From Myxacorys chilensis ATA2-1-KO14 (GTDB lineage Bacteria; Cyanobacteriota; Cyanobacteriia; Leptolyngbyales; Leptolyngbyaceae): 64,000 nt of DNA. Where the stretch lies: assembly GCA_019359275.1 (NCBI GenBank), contig JAHHHP010000012.1, positions 1 through 64,000 on the forward strand, written 5' to 3'. Both the position numbers and the translations under genes were made by a program. The notes under the pieces are model-generated. The model saw only the letters and a list, made by a program, of their open reading frames with translations. It did no database searches and was not told the DNA's origin. Shown one piece after another: positions 43,677-52,264 of the stretch (the stretch's first letter is position 1; every line of letters starts with the position of its first letter).

Positions 43677-43782
43677 TGCAATTCCTTTATGATGCGATTC
43701 CTTTATAAGGTTTTGGCAAAGCGATTAGCGCAGAGCGCAACCCCGAAGGAAACGCTCTAAAGTCACTGTGGAGTCACTGTGG
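43675..43782. repeat. Short tandem duplications between rdgB and the WD40 gene
   Basis: Two adjacent 16-mers, GATGCAATTCCTTTAT and GATGCGATTCCTTTAT (43675-43706), then two adjacent copies of AGTCACTGTGG (43761-43782), the second reaching into the WD40 stop codon. Between them lies GGTTTTGGCAAAGCGATTAGCG, which resembles the core of the 30-bp dispersed repeat. Confidence 0.6.
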
Positions 43783-45672
43783 CGTTTGCCAGATTTGCAA
43801 TGTTTGGCCGTTAGTCACTAGAAACCGATTATTCGGACTAAAGTTAAACGTCGAAACATCTCGAATGGTCTTAATAGCCCGACCGCTTGCAATCTCCCAT
43901 AACTTGGTTACGTACTGGGCAGGAAGCGGTTCACTCTGGACGATCGACAGCAGCAATGCGTTGCTTGCCAGCACTCGCCCATCTGGGCTAAAGGCTAGAT
44001 GTCCTGCATCAGTTGGCATGACTTGATGACCCGGTGAGTCCGCAACCTTGAGCGTCTGGGTCAACTGGTAGGTTTTTAGGTTCCACAATCGCACGCTGTT
44101 GTCTTGGCTGCTGCTGGCTAGCGTTTGACCATCGGGATTAAAAGCGATCGCTTGCACCGCCCTTTGGTGTCCTCGCAGAGTAATCAGCCGTGCCCCTGTT
44201 GTGGCGTTCCAAAGCTTAACGCTGTGGTCAACATCTGCGATCGCGATCACTTGCCCACTGGGGCTAAACATCATGGACAGTCGATCATTGGTAGTGACAG
44301 TTTCATTCACAAGAGTGCGAATCAGCCGACCTGTTGAAATCTCCCAAAGCTGTAGCTTGTTTTTGTCGGTAGCTGTAGCAACTCGTTGACCATCAGGGCT
44401 AATCAGCACCGTATGCACGATTCCATCAGCGGGTTGCAGCCGAATGGTTTGCCGTACCTGCCCAGTTTGAAGATTCCAGATCTTGACCGTCTGGTCGGAA
44501 CTACCGCTCGCTAGGAACTGGGCGTCGGGACTGATGGCAATCGCTCTGACTGCATAGGAATGAGCAGCTATAGTCCGAATGGCTTGTCCTGTATCAGTTG
44601 CCCATAGACGAATATCGCCATTTGAGAGACCTGCGGCAATTAGACGGCTATCTGGCGTAAACGCGATCGCATTTGCCACATCGCCCACAATTCGAGTCGG
44701 TTGGGTCGGCGGTTCTTGAGCTTGCCCTTTGTAGGAAGAAGATTCCGTCGCCTGTCCTCGCACTAAGGTAACGAGTCGCGTTCCTCGCTGAAGATTCCAC
44801 AGAGCCAGCGTGCTATTGTTCGTTGCTCCGACACACGCCCGCTCATAGCTGTAGCTGCTCACAGCCAGAATTTGACTGTTTGGACTAATCGCTTGATCTA
44901 GAGTGGAAACAGGACAGGAGATATTTGGATAAAGTGCCTTAAGATCAATTTGCTGTCGTTGTTGTAGGTTCTGCCAAGAATTGACAGATGATGGGGTATC
45001 GAGAGCCGTTCCGACTCGGTTGAATAGGGCAGGAACATAGCGGATGAATCGATCTCCCTGCAAATATAGGGCGTCGGTCGTGCAACTGCCGCAGCTCTGC
45101 TCTTGAGCCAGCTTAGAGACGACTTCCCAGGAAATGCCTGCCCACGGCAGATGCCCTTGAGGAGCCTGAGTGCTGTACTTCAATTCCGGCTCTGTGAGCC
45201 AGTCAGGAGCAATGAAATTCGTAGGGTCTGGTGTGGTGCGAGTCCAGCCGACGCGATCGCCAAACGCTTTCACGGCAGCACTAACATTCGTTGGATTCTG
45301 AGCCAAGGCTTCCTGCCAAATTCGCTGCTGCACACCAAAGCCAAAGCGGCCTCCACTCGCATCTCGCCACATCCGATCGAGAGCCTGAATCGCTTCTGCT
45401 GGAATGGTGTTCGCTCGTGGGACTGCAAACAGATCACCATCTGCATGTATCCACTGCTGTAAAATGCGCCGGGTTTCTTGATCTGCTGCCTGCCAGTTCT
45501 TGGCGGCTAGCAAATTCTGTAGCAGCTTATAGTCTTGGCTAGGAGCCGCAGTCGTTTGTGCCGTCGCGATGGAACGTTGACTCAAATCTGCTGCCATTCC
45601 TGCAAGCGATTGTGAAAGGGTGATTAGTAGACCAATTCCCAGAGGGAGTAGGTAAGAAATCCAGTGGTTCAT
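43774..45672 (-). CDS. GUN4-domain/WD40-repeat fusion protein
   Basis: 632 residues. Signal or anchor at 1-30; residues about 45-185 form a GUN4 domain (DYKLLQNLLAAKNWQAADQETRRILQQWI, ALDRMWRDASGGRFGFGVQQRIWQEAL, PQGHLPWAGISWEVVSKLAQ). In Gun4 this binds Mg-protoporphyrin and stimulates Mg-chelatase; GUN4-like domains also serve as sensor modules. Residues about 255-630 hold eight WD motifs (WNLQRG, LWATDTG, IWNLQTG, LWEISTG, LWNATTG, LWNLKTY, LWEIASG, IWQTPQ) forming a propeller. The N-terminal anchor suggests an exported or membrane-facing propeller. An unusual Ser/Cys-rich loop (EQSCGSCTTDALY) sits near residue 195. Confidence 0.8.
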   Translation of the reverse strand: MNHWISYLLPLGIGLLITLSQSLAGMAADLSQRSIATAQTTAAPSQDYKLLQNLLAAKNWQAADQETRRILQQWIHADGDLFAVPRANTIPAEAIQALDRMWRDASGGRFGFGVQQRIWQEALAQNPTNVSAAVKAFGDRVGWTRTTPDPTNFIAPDWLTEPELKYSTQAPQGHLPWAGISWEVVSKLAQEQSCGSCTTDALYLQGDRFIRYVPALFNRVGTALDTPSSVNSWQNLQQRQQIDLKALYPNISCPVSTLDQAISPNSQILAVSSYSYERACVGATNNSTLALWNLQRGTRLVTLVRGQATESSSYKGQAQEPPTQPTRIVGDVANAIAFTPDSRLIAAGLSNGDIRLWATDTGQAIRTIAAHSYAVRAIAISPDAQFLASGSSDQTVKIWNLQTGQVRQTIRLQPADGIVHTVLISPDGQRVATATDKNKLQLWEISTGRLIRTLVNETVTTNDRLSMMFSPSGQVIAIADVDHSVKLWNATTGARLITLRGHQRAVQAIAFNPDGQTLASSSQDNSVRLWNLKTYQLTQTLKVADSPGHQVMPTDAGHLAFSPDGRVLASNALLLSIVQSEPLPAQYVTKLWEIASGRAIKTIRDVSTFNFSPNNRFLVTNGQTLQIWQTPQ

Positions 45673-45905
45673 GTGGCTGTGTTGAACGGTGCGCTTAGGG
45701 TAGATTGGATGAGTCTGGTTGAGCTTTACACTCTAGTAACTCACCAGTGACTCACCAGATTGAGAAACCTGAATCTCAGGCTTCAATTCATTCAGACAGA
45801 TAATTCAGACAGACTGAGCCGTGCCCGTAGTTCCTACAAACATGAATCGATAGCATTTTTTCAAAGCAATGCCTTGCAGGTCAAGAGCGCTAGAGAGTTC
45901 ATCTG

Positions 45906-46547
45906 CTACCGAACAAATTGAAAGCTGGCAACAATATCCCGAAAAGCACTGCGTAGAGGTTGCTCCTTTGGATTGAGATAGCCCACACTCAAGAGAATGA
46001 TTTGACGGTTCGGGCTATAGAATGCCACATTATCGGATGCGTAAAGCCCATCTGCCGTATATGCAATGCCCGCTTGTCCGTCCACCTTCAGCGATCGCAC
46101 GTTCTGAATTCCGGGTTGATGTCCTTTGGCCCAATTTACAAGAGAGAGTTTTTTAGGATTGTTGTGTACTGAAACGTCAATGCTGGGAGGATATTCTGTT
46201 CCGCCTTCATATTTGCCTGCCTGAATGCTGTCATAGACCTTCTGAGGCCAGAGAGAAAGACTCGACCGCAGCGTTTCTCCAGCTCGTGGCTGTTTCTTTT
46301 CACGAGTCTTATCTAAAGCCAATTGAGTTGGGTAGCTGAAGCGAAACCCAAACTGCTTATTGGTGTAGCTTTTTTGAGTTGTTGAGGTCGACTGACCTAT
46401 TAATACAACGCGAGTTTGATTTTGTTGAAGCGGCTTTGTAAGTGGCGTGAGTCCGATAGTTTGTTCTGGCAACATCAGAACTGCTGCCGAAGCACTTGCT
46501 GTTAGTGAGAGAAGACCAAGAGTAATTCTAAGTTTGCGAGTAGCCAT
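45906..46547 (-). CDS. Secreted protein, possible PsbP-like fold
   Basis: 213 residues. Signal peptide (ITLGLLSLTASASAAVLMLPEQ), linker, then a domain from about residue 60: SYTNKQFGFRFSYPTQLALDKTREKKQ, PPSIDVSVHNNPKKLSLVNWAKGHQ, VRSLKVDGQAGIAYTADGLYASDNVAFYSPNRQIILLSVGYL, FRDIVASFQF. The order NKQFGFRFSYP... to ...DIVASFQF is that of PsbP/Mog1-like secreted domains, but this is an architectural guess. It follows the MocR-divergent operon on the same strand with about 150 bases between. Confidence 0.5.
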   Translation of the reverse strand: MATRKLRITLGLLSLTASASAAVLMLPEQTIGLTPLTKPLQQNQTRVVLIGQSTSTTQKSYTNKQFGFRFSYPTQLALDKTREKKQPRAGETLRSSLSLWPQKVYDSIQAGKYEGGTEYPPSIDVSVHNNPKKLSLVNWAKGHQPGIQNVRSLKVDGQAGIAYTADGLYASDNVAFYSPNRQIILLSVGYLNPKEQPLRSAFRDIVASFQFVR

Positions 46548-46699
46548 ACGTTTCTCCGAAAATACGCTTCTTCAAGGGTTTTGTAAAAAGCGCAAAATGA
46601 ATGTTGTGCGACGATATTAGCCTCACTGCCCGGATGATTGGGGAGTTGTTCTCAAATTTGATACAGATACAGCTTTGCGATCGCATCCAATCGTCTCAC

Positions 46700-47179
46700 T
46701 CAAGTAGTCTTATCCTGCGAAATCATACCAACAACGCCTTTAACAGCACGAATATAATCGCTAGGATGCAGCAAAATTTGCAGTCCTCGCGTACCAGCAG
46801 AAATAGAGATGACATCAAAAAGCTCAATCAATTCATCAACATAGACTGGATACTCTTTTTTACACGCTAATGCTGTCACCCCTCCACGAATGTATCCTGT
46901 AAGGGGCTGCACTTCCTTAAGAGAAACCGTTTCAATTTTTCGATTTTCAGATAGTTGCGCGATCGCTTTAAGATCTAGCTGAGTATTGCCTGGAATCACA
47001 GCAAGAGCAATTCCATGTTTATCACCTCGCACCGCTAACGTTTTAAACACTTGTTCCGCAGGCAATCCAATTTTCTGGGCAACGCTTTCTGCCGCTAGAT
47101 CGTCGGAATCGACCTCATAGGTTCGCAGTTCGTAGGAGATACCAAGATTGTCTAAAACGCGAATGGCGTTGGTCTTCAT
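46700..47179 (-). CDS. ybaK: YbaK-type aminoacyl-tRNA deacylase
   Basis: 159 residues. YbaK/EbsC hydrolyses Cys-tRNA(Pro), correcting a prolyl-tRNA synthetase error. Motifs: NAIRVLDNLGISYELRTYEVDSDDLAAESVAQKIGLPAEQVFKTLAVRGD, AVIPGNTQLDLKAIAQL, and EVQPLTGYIRGGVTALACKK (the loop with the conserved GG). Its start overlaps the stop of the DinB gene by four bases (ATGA), so the two are translationally coupled. It is the last gene of a four-gene minus-strand operon. Confidence 0.88.
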   Translation of the reverse strand: MKTNAIRVLDNLGISYELRTYEVDSDDLAAESVAQKIGLPAEQVFKTLAVRGDKHGIALAVIPGNTQLDLKAIAQLSENRKIETVSLKEVQPLTGYIRGGVTALACKKEYPVYVDELIELFDVISISAGTRGLQILLHPSDYIRAVKGVVGMISQDKTT

Positions 47180-47721
47180 GAGTCGTCGAAGCTAGGCAGA
47201 TAGGGCAGATCAGTTCTACCTAAATCATACCCAAGCTGGCTCAGCAGCGTAGCTAATTGACCTCTGTGATGGGTTTGATGATTAAACAGATGAGTCACGA
47301 GCAACCAAGCGGGTCGTGTCCGTGTCTTCACAGGTTGTTGAGTACTGATAAATGCGAATGGTGCATTTAGCCACTCTGAAGAGAGTTGAGTTGTCCAATT
47401 TAGAATATCTTGATCGGTGTGATCGCGCTCTCGCCTTAATTCGTCAAAGTCAGCATACAAGTCTTCATCGAGTTTAGCGATAAAGGGCTGATGGGTGAAG
47501 CGTCCGATCCAGATGCGATCGCCGATCAAGATGTGGTTTAACGTGCCATGAATTGACTTGAAAAAGGCTCCCAAATCTTCTTTTCGCTTTGCGTCAGGAA
47601 TATCTGCACAAACTGCATAGAGTTTCTGGTTCATCCAATAGTTATACTCAGCCAGCGTAGTGTAATACGTGGTGGTGTAGTACGTGCGATTGGCTCCGCT
47701 AAGCTCTAAAGAGGTGTTCAT
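47176..47721 (-). CDS. DinB-family putative metal-dependent protein
   Basis: 181 residues in the four-helix DinB/YfiT fold. The three metal-ligand His positions are visible in HGTLNHILIGDRIWIGRF (near residue 59) and HLFNHQTHHRGQLATLLSQLGYD (near 150). Members include thiol transferases and hydrolases that use bacillithiol, mycothiol or glutathione, but most are uncharacterised. The N-terminus has a curious TYYTTTYYTTL repeat. It lies 14 bases after the SnoaL-like gene. Confidence 0.85.
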   Translation of the reverse strand: MNTSLELSGANRTYYTTTYYTTLAEYNYWMNQKLYAVCADIPDAKRKEDLGAFFKSIHGTLNHILIGDRIWIGRFTHQPFIAKLDEDLYADFDELRRERDHTDQDILNWTTQLSSEWLNAPFAFISTQQPVKTRTRPAWLLVTHLFNHQTHHRGQLATLLSQLGYDLGRTDLPYLPSFDDS

Positions 47722-47735
47722 GTCCCGTTGTTAGA

Positions 47736-48098
47736 TTAAACTGCTGCGCTGTAATGTGCTTTTGAGACGGTAATTAATCCTTGTGCATTAATTGTTATAG
47801 ATTCTGCTGCTAATCGATCTTGCACACTTTTACAGTAGATGACGATACTATCCACTCCCGTTAAAATTTCTAGAACTTCAAACTTTAAGTCAGGATAAGC
47901 CTCTAGCGCTTTCGCAAAGTAATCTCGCAATGCTATTTTGCCTTGGAGATTACCATTGGGATGATTGGCGAGTTTAGCGACAAATGGCGATGTAAAATCA
48001 ATATCTTCAGCATAGTGCAACGTGATTGCATCTAGATTGTGCTGGTTCCAATCTTGAATCCAGGTTTGGGCAATGTTTAGCGCTTCTTGTTCGGTCAT
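47736..48098 (-). CDS. SnoaL-like (NTF2-superfamily) protein
   Basis: 120 residues with the NTF2/SnoaL alpha-plus-beta barrel pattern: TEQEALNIAQTWIQDWNQHNLDAITLHYAEDIDFTSPFVAKL, GKIALRDYFAKALEAYPDLKFEVLEIL, VDSIVIYCKS, and a final beta strand. These small barrels bind or isomerise hydrophobic molecules; the function is not predictable. It lies 6 bases after the 66-residue gene and 14 before DinB. Confidence 0.8.
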   Translation of the reverse strand: MTEQEALNIAQTWIQDWNQHNLDAITLHYAEDIDFTSPFVAKLANHPNGNLQGKIALRDYFAKALEAYPDLKFEVLEILTGVDSIVIYCKSVQDRLAAESITINAQGLITVSKAHYSAAV

Positions 48099-48104
48099 CG
48101 CTTT

Positions 48105-48305
48105 TTACAGATTAGAGTGACGTTGATCTAACCAGATCCGGATCTCTTGCTCAGAACTAAATGTATTAGATTTGCGAGTTTCCGGATCGTACGTTTTGAA
48201 GTAGTTGTTGCCCTTGCGATCGCGACGTTGTAATACTTGCGGTTCATAGCGGTTTGAGATCGCATTTACCCAACTTTCCCAAATCTGATCGAGTCGAATT
48301 TTCAT
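48105..48305 (-). CDS. 66-residue hypothetical, first gene of the operon
   Basis: Starts at ATG 48305 with GGAGAA upstream (an in-frame start at 48329 is less likely). The product is basic and soluble: IWESWVNAISNRYEPQVLQRRDRKGNNYFKTYDPETRKSNTF, SSEQEIRIWLDQRH. The phrase with Tyr-Asp-Pro and Ser-Glu-Gln-Glu-Ile-Arg-Ile-Trp-Leu looks conserved but I cannot assign a family. It heads an operon divergent from the MocR regulator. Confidence 0.6.
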   Translation of the reverse strand: MKIRLDQIWESWVNAISNRYEPQVLQRRDRKGNNYFKTYDPETRKSNTFSSEQEIRIWLDQRHSNL

Positions 48306-48454
48306 GATCATTTCTCCGGTGTTTGGCATGAAAAAGCAGAGGACAAAATGCCTGTCCTATCTGTCTTTCGAGCGCTGTAGTTGTGTTCTCTATAACGTTA
48401 ATTTTGAGCTATTTTTTCTTGTCTAAACAGATGCAATTAGATTAAATTGTGATG

Positions 48455-48508
48455 GATACAGTTTATTCTTTGGTCGCTGTTATGGTCTTTCCTGCCCGTA
48501 ACTGTATC
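48455..48508. promoter_or_regulatory. Perfect inverted repeat in the MocR divergent promoter
   Basis: GATACAGTT (48455-48463) and AACTGTATC (48500-48508) form 9-bp perfect arms separated by 36 bases, all within the 200-bp gap between the MocR gene and the divergent operon. The spacing allows two half-sites on the same DNA face and could overlap the MocR promoter. It is a candidate operator; binding is inference. Confidence 0.45.
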
Positions 48509-48534
48509 GGCCATTATTAACGGAGGAATGAACG

Positions 48535-50022
48535 ATGAGAATAAAGCCCATTGATGCAACGCCGTCTTCAACGTTGTATGAGCAAGTTGCCGATCGTATC
48601 CGCACGTTGATCAGTGAAGGTACATTACAAGACGGCGATCGCTTACCGTCTGTTCGCAAGCTTCATCAGCAACTCTCCATCAGTATCTCGACTGTTCTTG
48701 AAGCCTATCGCTCTCTTGAAGATCAAGGAGTGATTGAAGCTCGTCCGCAGTCGGGCTATTTTGTCAAGCCCGTTCACCTCAACCCCCCCGATGAACCCCA
48801 GCAGTGTACGCTGCCAAAACAAACGCTTCCCGTTGATATTTCTCTAGCATTTCGAGTCAGTGAAACGATGCGCGACACCTGTAATGTTGGCTTAGGAACA
48901 GCAGTTCCCGGTATTGAATTGCTGCCTGTTGACGCATTAAATCGGTTGATGGGAAAAATCTTGCGGACAAATCCTGCGCTCCTGCACACCTACAGTCCGT
49001 CGAATGGATGTGAAGTGTTGCGCCATGAGGTTGCCAAACGATTAATGGAGGCAGGATGTTCTTTATCTCCCGATGCCTTAGTCATTACCAATGGTGCAAC
49101 CGAGGCGATTCATTTAGCATTGCGAGCTGTGACGAAACCAGGAGACATCGTGGCGATCGAGTCACCAACCTATTATGGATTTCTAGAAATATTAGAATCT
49201 TTGCACCTCAAAGCATTGGAAATTTCAACTCATCCGAAAGATGGAATCTCCCTTGAGCAGTTGGAAATTGCCCTCGAACAACGCCCTATTGCCGCTTGTC
49301 TTCTAGTATCTAACTTTAGTAATCCGCTGGGAAGTTGTATGAGTGACTCGAAGAAAAAGCACCTTCTGGCACTGCTCGAACGCTATGACGTACCTTTGAT
49401 TGAAGATGATACCTACGGCGAGACGTTTCTGTCAGGGCATCGGCCCAAGGCGATTAAAGCGTTTGATACAACAGAACGGGTGTTGTATTGTGCATCGGTT
49501 AGCAAAACGCTGTCCCCTGGATTGAGAATTGGTTGGTGTTCACCAGGACGCTATCAGATGAAGGTTCAACAGTTGAAAATGGCAATGAATTGGACAACCG
49601 CGATCGCACCCCAACTGACAGTAGCAGCATTTCTATCGACGGGCAGCTACGATCGTCATCTTCGCCAGCTCCGCCGCGCTTATCAAGCCCAGCTTTCCCG
49701 CATGACTCAAGCCATTTGTGAGTATTTCCCCTGCCCAACGCGAGTCACTCGACCCGGCGGCGGGCATGTGCTGTGGCTAGAATTACCCAATGAATTTGAC
49801 GCAATGGCACTATACGAAAAAGCGCTGGAACATCACATTAGTGTGGCTCCTGGTAATATGTTTTCGCCCTCTGGAAACTATACAAACTGTCTCCGGTTAA
49901 ATTGTGGATTGCCGTGGTCACAAACCATCAATGACGCGATGCAAACGCTAGGATCTTTAGTCAAACAGCAGTTGGCTAAGAAGATGCTGAGTGTTGGGGA
50001 AAGAAATGATGGTTTAGAATAG
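48535..50022 (+). CDS. MocR-type (GntR-HTH / aminotransferase) regulator
   Basis: 495 residues. Residues 1-80 are a GntR winged helix (TLYEQVADRIRTLISEGTLQDGDRLPSVRKLHQQLSISISTVLEAYRSLEDQGVIEARPQSGYFV); residues about 110-480 are a fold-type I aminotransferase domain with Lys324 in SVSKTLSPGLRIGW as predicted PLP Schiff base, plus EDDTYGE and SNFSNPLG. MocR proteins sense PLP or amino compounds and usually control adjacent, often divergent genes. A GGAGG precedes the ATG (an overlapping ATG at 48528 is out of frame). It faces the four-gene operon and is followed within 20 bases by an esterase gene. Confidence 0.9.
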   Translation: MRIKPIDATPSSTLYEQVADRIRTLISEGTLQDGDRLPSVRKLHQQLSISISTVLEAYRSLEDQGVIEARPQSGYFVKPVHLNPPDEPQQCTLPKQTLPVDISLAFRVSETMRDTCNVGLGTAVPGIELLPVDALNRLMGKILRTNPALLHTYSPSNGCEVLRHEVAKRLMEAGCSLSPDALVITNGATEAIHLALRAVTKPGDIVAIESPTYYGFLEILESLHLKALEISTHPKDGISLEQLEIALEQRPIAACLLVSNFSNPLGSCMSDSKKKHLLALLERYDVPLIEDDTYGETFLSGHRPKAIKAFDTTERVLYCASVSKTLSPGLRIGWCSPGRYQMKVQQLKMAMNWTTAIAPQLTVAAFLSTGSYDRHLRQLRRAYQAQLSRMTQAICEYFPCPTRVTRPGGGHVLWLELPNEFDAMALYEKALEHHISVAPGNMFSPSGNYTNCLRLNCGLPWSQTINDAMQTLGSLVKQQLAKKMLSVGERNDGLE

Positions 50023-50040
50023 ACCTGATTTGTGGCGACT

Positions 50041-51237
50041 ATGAACCTTATAAACAAACTGCTCAACGTTCACTATCTCAAGATTGCGGCCCTGTTATTA
50101 AGCTGCACGGGGCTGTTTCTTGCCAGTTGGATTGTCGTGCCCGCTCCCATTATTGCAGTGCTGCCGTTAGCCGTGGGCGCACCGGAGGTAAGTCCTTGGC
50201 TAATTGGACTCAACGCGATCGCAACGTTAATTGCCCTCAAGCTGTTGTCAAAGTGGGGATCTTATGTCTGGTTGGGGATCAGTGTAGTGGCGTTAGTCCT
50301 CAGTGCATTGCCGCTGGCGCAGTTTTCGGGAGCTAATCAGGAAGCTGCGATCGCCATGAAAGCAGGTCTCGGTGAAACGTATTTAACTCAAATTTCTCAA
50401 GCGAGAATGCGTCCTGCTCCGTTTGTTTTAATCGATGCATTTCGCGGAATTCCGACTCAAGAGATCCGTAAAACAACAGGAATTCAAGTAGCGAGTCCTG
50501 ATGGCGTTCAGTTAACGATGAATGCATATCGCCCGATTGAGCCGGGTAAGAATCCAACCATCATCATGATTTACGGAGGAGCGTGGCGAACTGGTTCTCC
50601 ATCCGCCAATGAGAATTTTAGCCAATACATGGCGGCTCGCGGATATACCGTAATGGCAATCGATTATCGTCATGCACCTCAGTATAAGTTTCCAACACAG
50701 ACAACAGATATTAAAACTGCGCTTGAGTTTATTCGGCAACACGCTAACGAATACGATATTGATATTAATAGAATTGCAGTGATGGGTCGTTCAGCAGGCG
50801 GGCACTTAGCAAAATTAACGGGCTTTCAATCTCAAGTGTTACCAATTCGAGCGATCGTCAGTTACTACGGCCCAGTAGAGCTGACCCTTGGCTATGACGA
50901 TCCGCCCTCTCCTGACCCACTAGACATACAGGCTATTTTGCGATCGTTTCTAGGCGGCACTCCTCAAGAGTTGCCAGAGTTATATCGGCAGGCATCTCCT
51001 TACGAATATGTTAAACCGGAATTGCCACCAACTCTGCTGATTTATGGCAAGCGCGATCACGTCGTTCAATCAAAATATGGACGTGCTTTGTATGAAAATT
51101 TAAACAAAAATGGCAATACTGCTGTATTCATTGAAGTTCCGTGGGCAGAACATGCGTTTGATGCTGTGTTTAATGGAGTGAGTAATCAACTAGCTCTATA
51201 TTACACCGAGCGGTTTTTAGCTTGGACATTGCGTTAG
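50041..51237 (+). CDS. Membrane-anchored alpha/beta hydrolase (BD-FAE/esterase type)
   Basis: About 398 residues from ATG 50041 (a GTG at 50032 is also in frame). Residues about 10-100 hold four hydrophobic segments; the C-terminal 270 residues are an alpha/beta hydrolase: oxyanion loop MIYGGAWRTGS, nucleophile elbow MGRSAGGHLAK, GKRDHVV with the acid, and EHAFD with the catalytic His. The BD-FAE family hydrolyses small esters. It begins just after the MocR stop and is likely co-transcribed. Confidence 0.82.
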   Translation: MNLINKLLNVHYLKIAALLLSCTGLFLASWIVVPAPIIAVLPLAVGAPEVSPWLIGLNAIATLIALKLLSKWGSYVWLGISVVALVLSALPLAQFSGANQEAAIAMKAGLGETYLTQISQARMRPAPFVLIDAFRGIPTQEIRKTTGIQVASPDGVQLTMNAYRPIEPGKNPTIIMIYGGAWRTGSPSANENFSQYMAARGYTVMAIDYRHAPQYKFPTQTTDIKTALEFIRQHANEYDIDINRIAVMGRSAGGHLAKLTGFQSQVLPIRAIVSYYGPVELTLGYDDPPSPDPLDIQAILRSFLGGTPQELPELYRQASPYEYVKPELPPTLLIYGKRDHVVQSKYGRALYENLNKNGNTAVFIEVPWAEHAFDAVFNGVSNQLALYYTERFLAWTLR

Positions 51238-51257
51238 CTCACATCCTATACCCGCTC

Positions 51258-52169
51258 CTACCGCCCAACATAAAATCCTAAGTGACTCGCTACCGGACGT
51301 TCTCGAAGCGGCAATCGAGTCTGAATTGGTGCATTCAAAACCTGCGCTCCTGTTGGCGTTTCCACAGCTAAAGTTACAGACCCACCGCCATCTAAGTTTA
51401 GAGCAGCATCGGCTCCTAATTCGGTCACAATATAGTCCGTCAATTCGGCGATCGTTAACCCTTCGCTATAGCGAAACTGCTTTCCATCGACTACCACTAA
51501 CCAAACTTTCTTACCTGTTTTGTCGATCGCAATGGCTGTGCGTGGATACGGCTTATCTTCTTTTGCCACGTCTGGGGGCAGAGACACAGGTTTGCCTTGC
51601 TTCACTAATACATCATTCCCTGCGATCGCCTGTGCCGTTCCCGCCGGACACACTCCAAGCTCATCGATTTGAGCGCGATTTTGAGCCGAAAAACAGAGCG
51701 TAGACCAATCATACTGAGGCAACGAATAGGTTGCCCCGTTGGAGGCAACTTGCCCTGTATTGTTTGCCAAATCTCCACTACGAGGATAAAAATCCCACGG
51801 CGATTCTTCTCGAAACGGATAGAAAAAGTTGGCGTTAATGGCAACCTGAACGCGAAATTCTCTAAGAAACTCTGAAACGGTTCGTGCCTTGACTTCTGCC
51901 CCATTTCGCTCTGCCCGAACTCCCGGAGTGGTAAACGCCTTCAGATTCTGAGCAGATAGATCTAAGCGAACAACGTGAATCATGACCGGACGAGGCAAGG
52001 CTATGGCATCCCGGGTATAGGTCACATTGGGAAAGAGCAATCGCGTCTCATCCGTACGAGGGGGACGAGAGAATTGCGCCAAAACGTACAGCAAGATTGG
52101 AATACTGAGCAATCCTCCCACTAAAATGCCAAAAATCGGTTTAAGATGTCCCGGAAAATGCAGTTTCAT
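51258..52169 (-). CDS. Phosphodiester glycosidase family protein (NAGPA-like)
   Basis: 303 residues. One N-terminal TM/signal helix (LVGGLLSIPILLYVLAQFS), then the NAGPA domain: VRLDLSAQNLKAFTTPG, VQVAINANFFYPF, YPRTAIAIDKTGKKVWLVVVDGKQ, and the signature GADAALNLDGGGSVTLAV. The family removes N-acetylglucosamine from phosphodiester-linked sugars in animals; bacterial members act on cell-envelope glycoconjugates. Convergent with the hydrolase; divergent from the pentapeptide/membrane gene. Confidence 0.85.
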   Translation of the reverse strand: MKLHFPGHLKPIFGILVGGLLSIPILLYVLAQFSRPPRTDETRLLFPNVTYTRDAIALPRPVMIHVVRLDLSAQNLKAFTTPGVRAERNGAEVKARTVSEFLREFRVQVAINANFFYPFREESPWDFYPRSGDLANNTGQVASNGATYSLPQYDWSTLCFSAQNRAQIDELGVCPAGTAQAIAGNDVLVKQGKPVSLPPDVAKEDKPYPRTAIAIDKTGKKVWLVVVDGKQFRYSEGLTIAELTDYIVTELGADAALNLDGGGSVTLAVETPTGAQVLNAPIQTRLPLRERPVASHLGFYVGR

Positions 52170-52264
52170 CGTTGTTATTGAGGATTGGTTACTGAGATTG
52201 ATGGTAACAACTTACACATCACACGTTTGTACTATACTTCAGGCTGAATCTTGCAATTTCCGCT

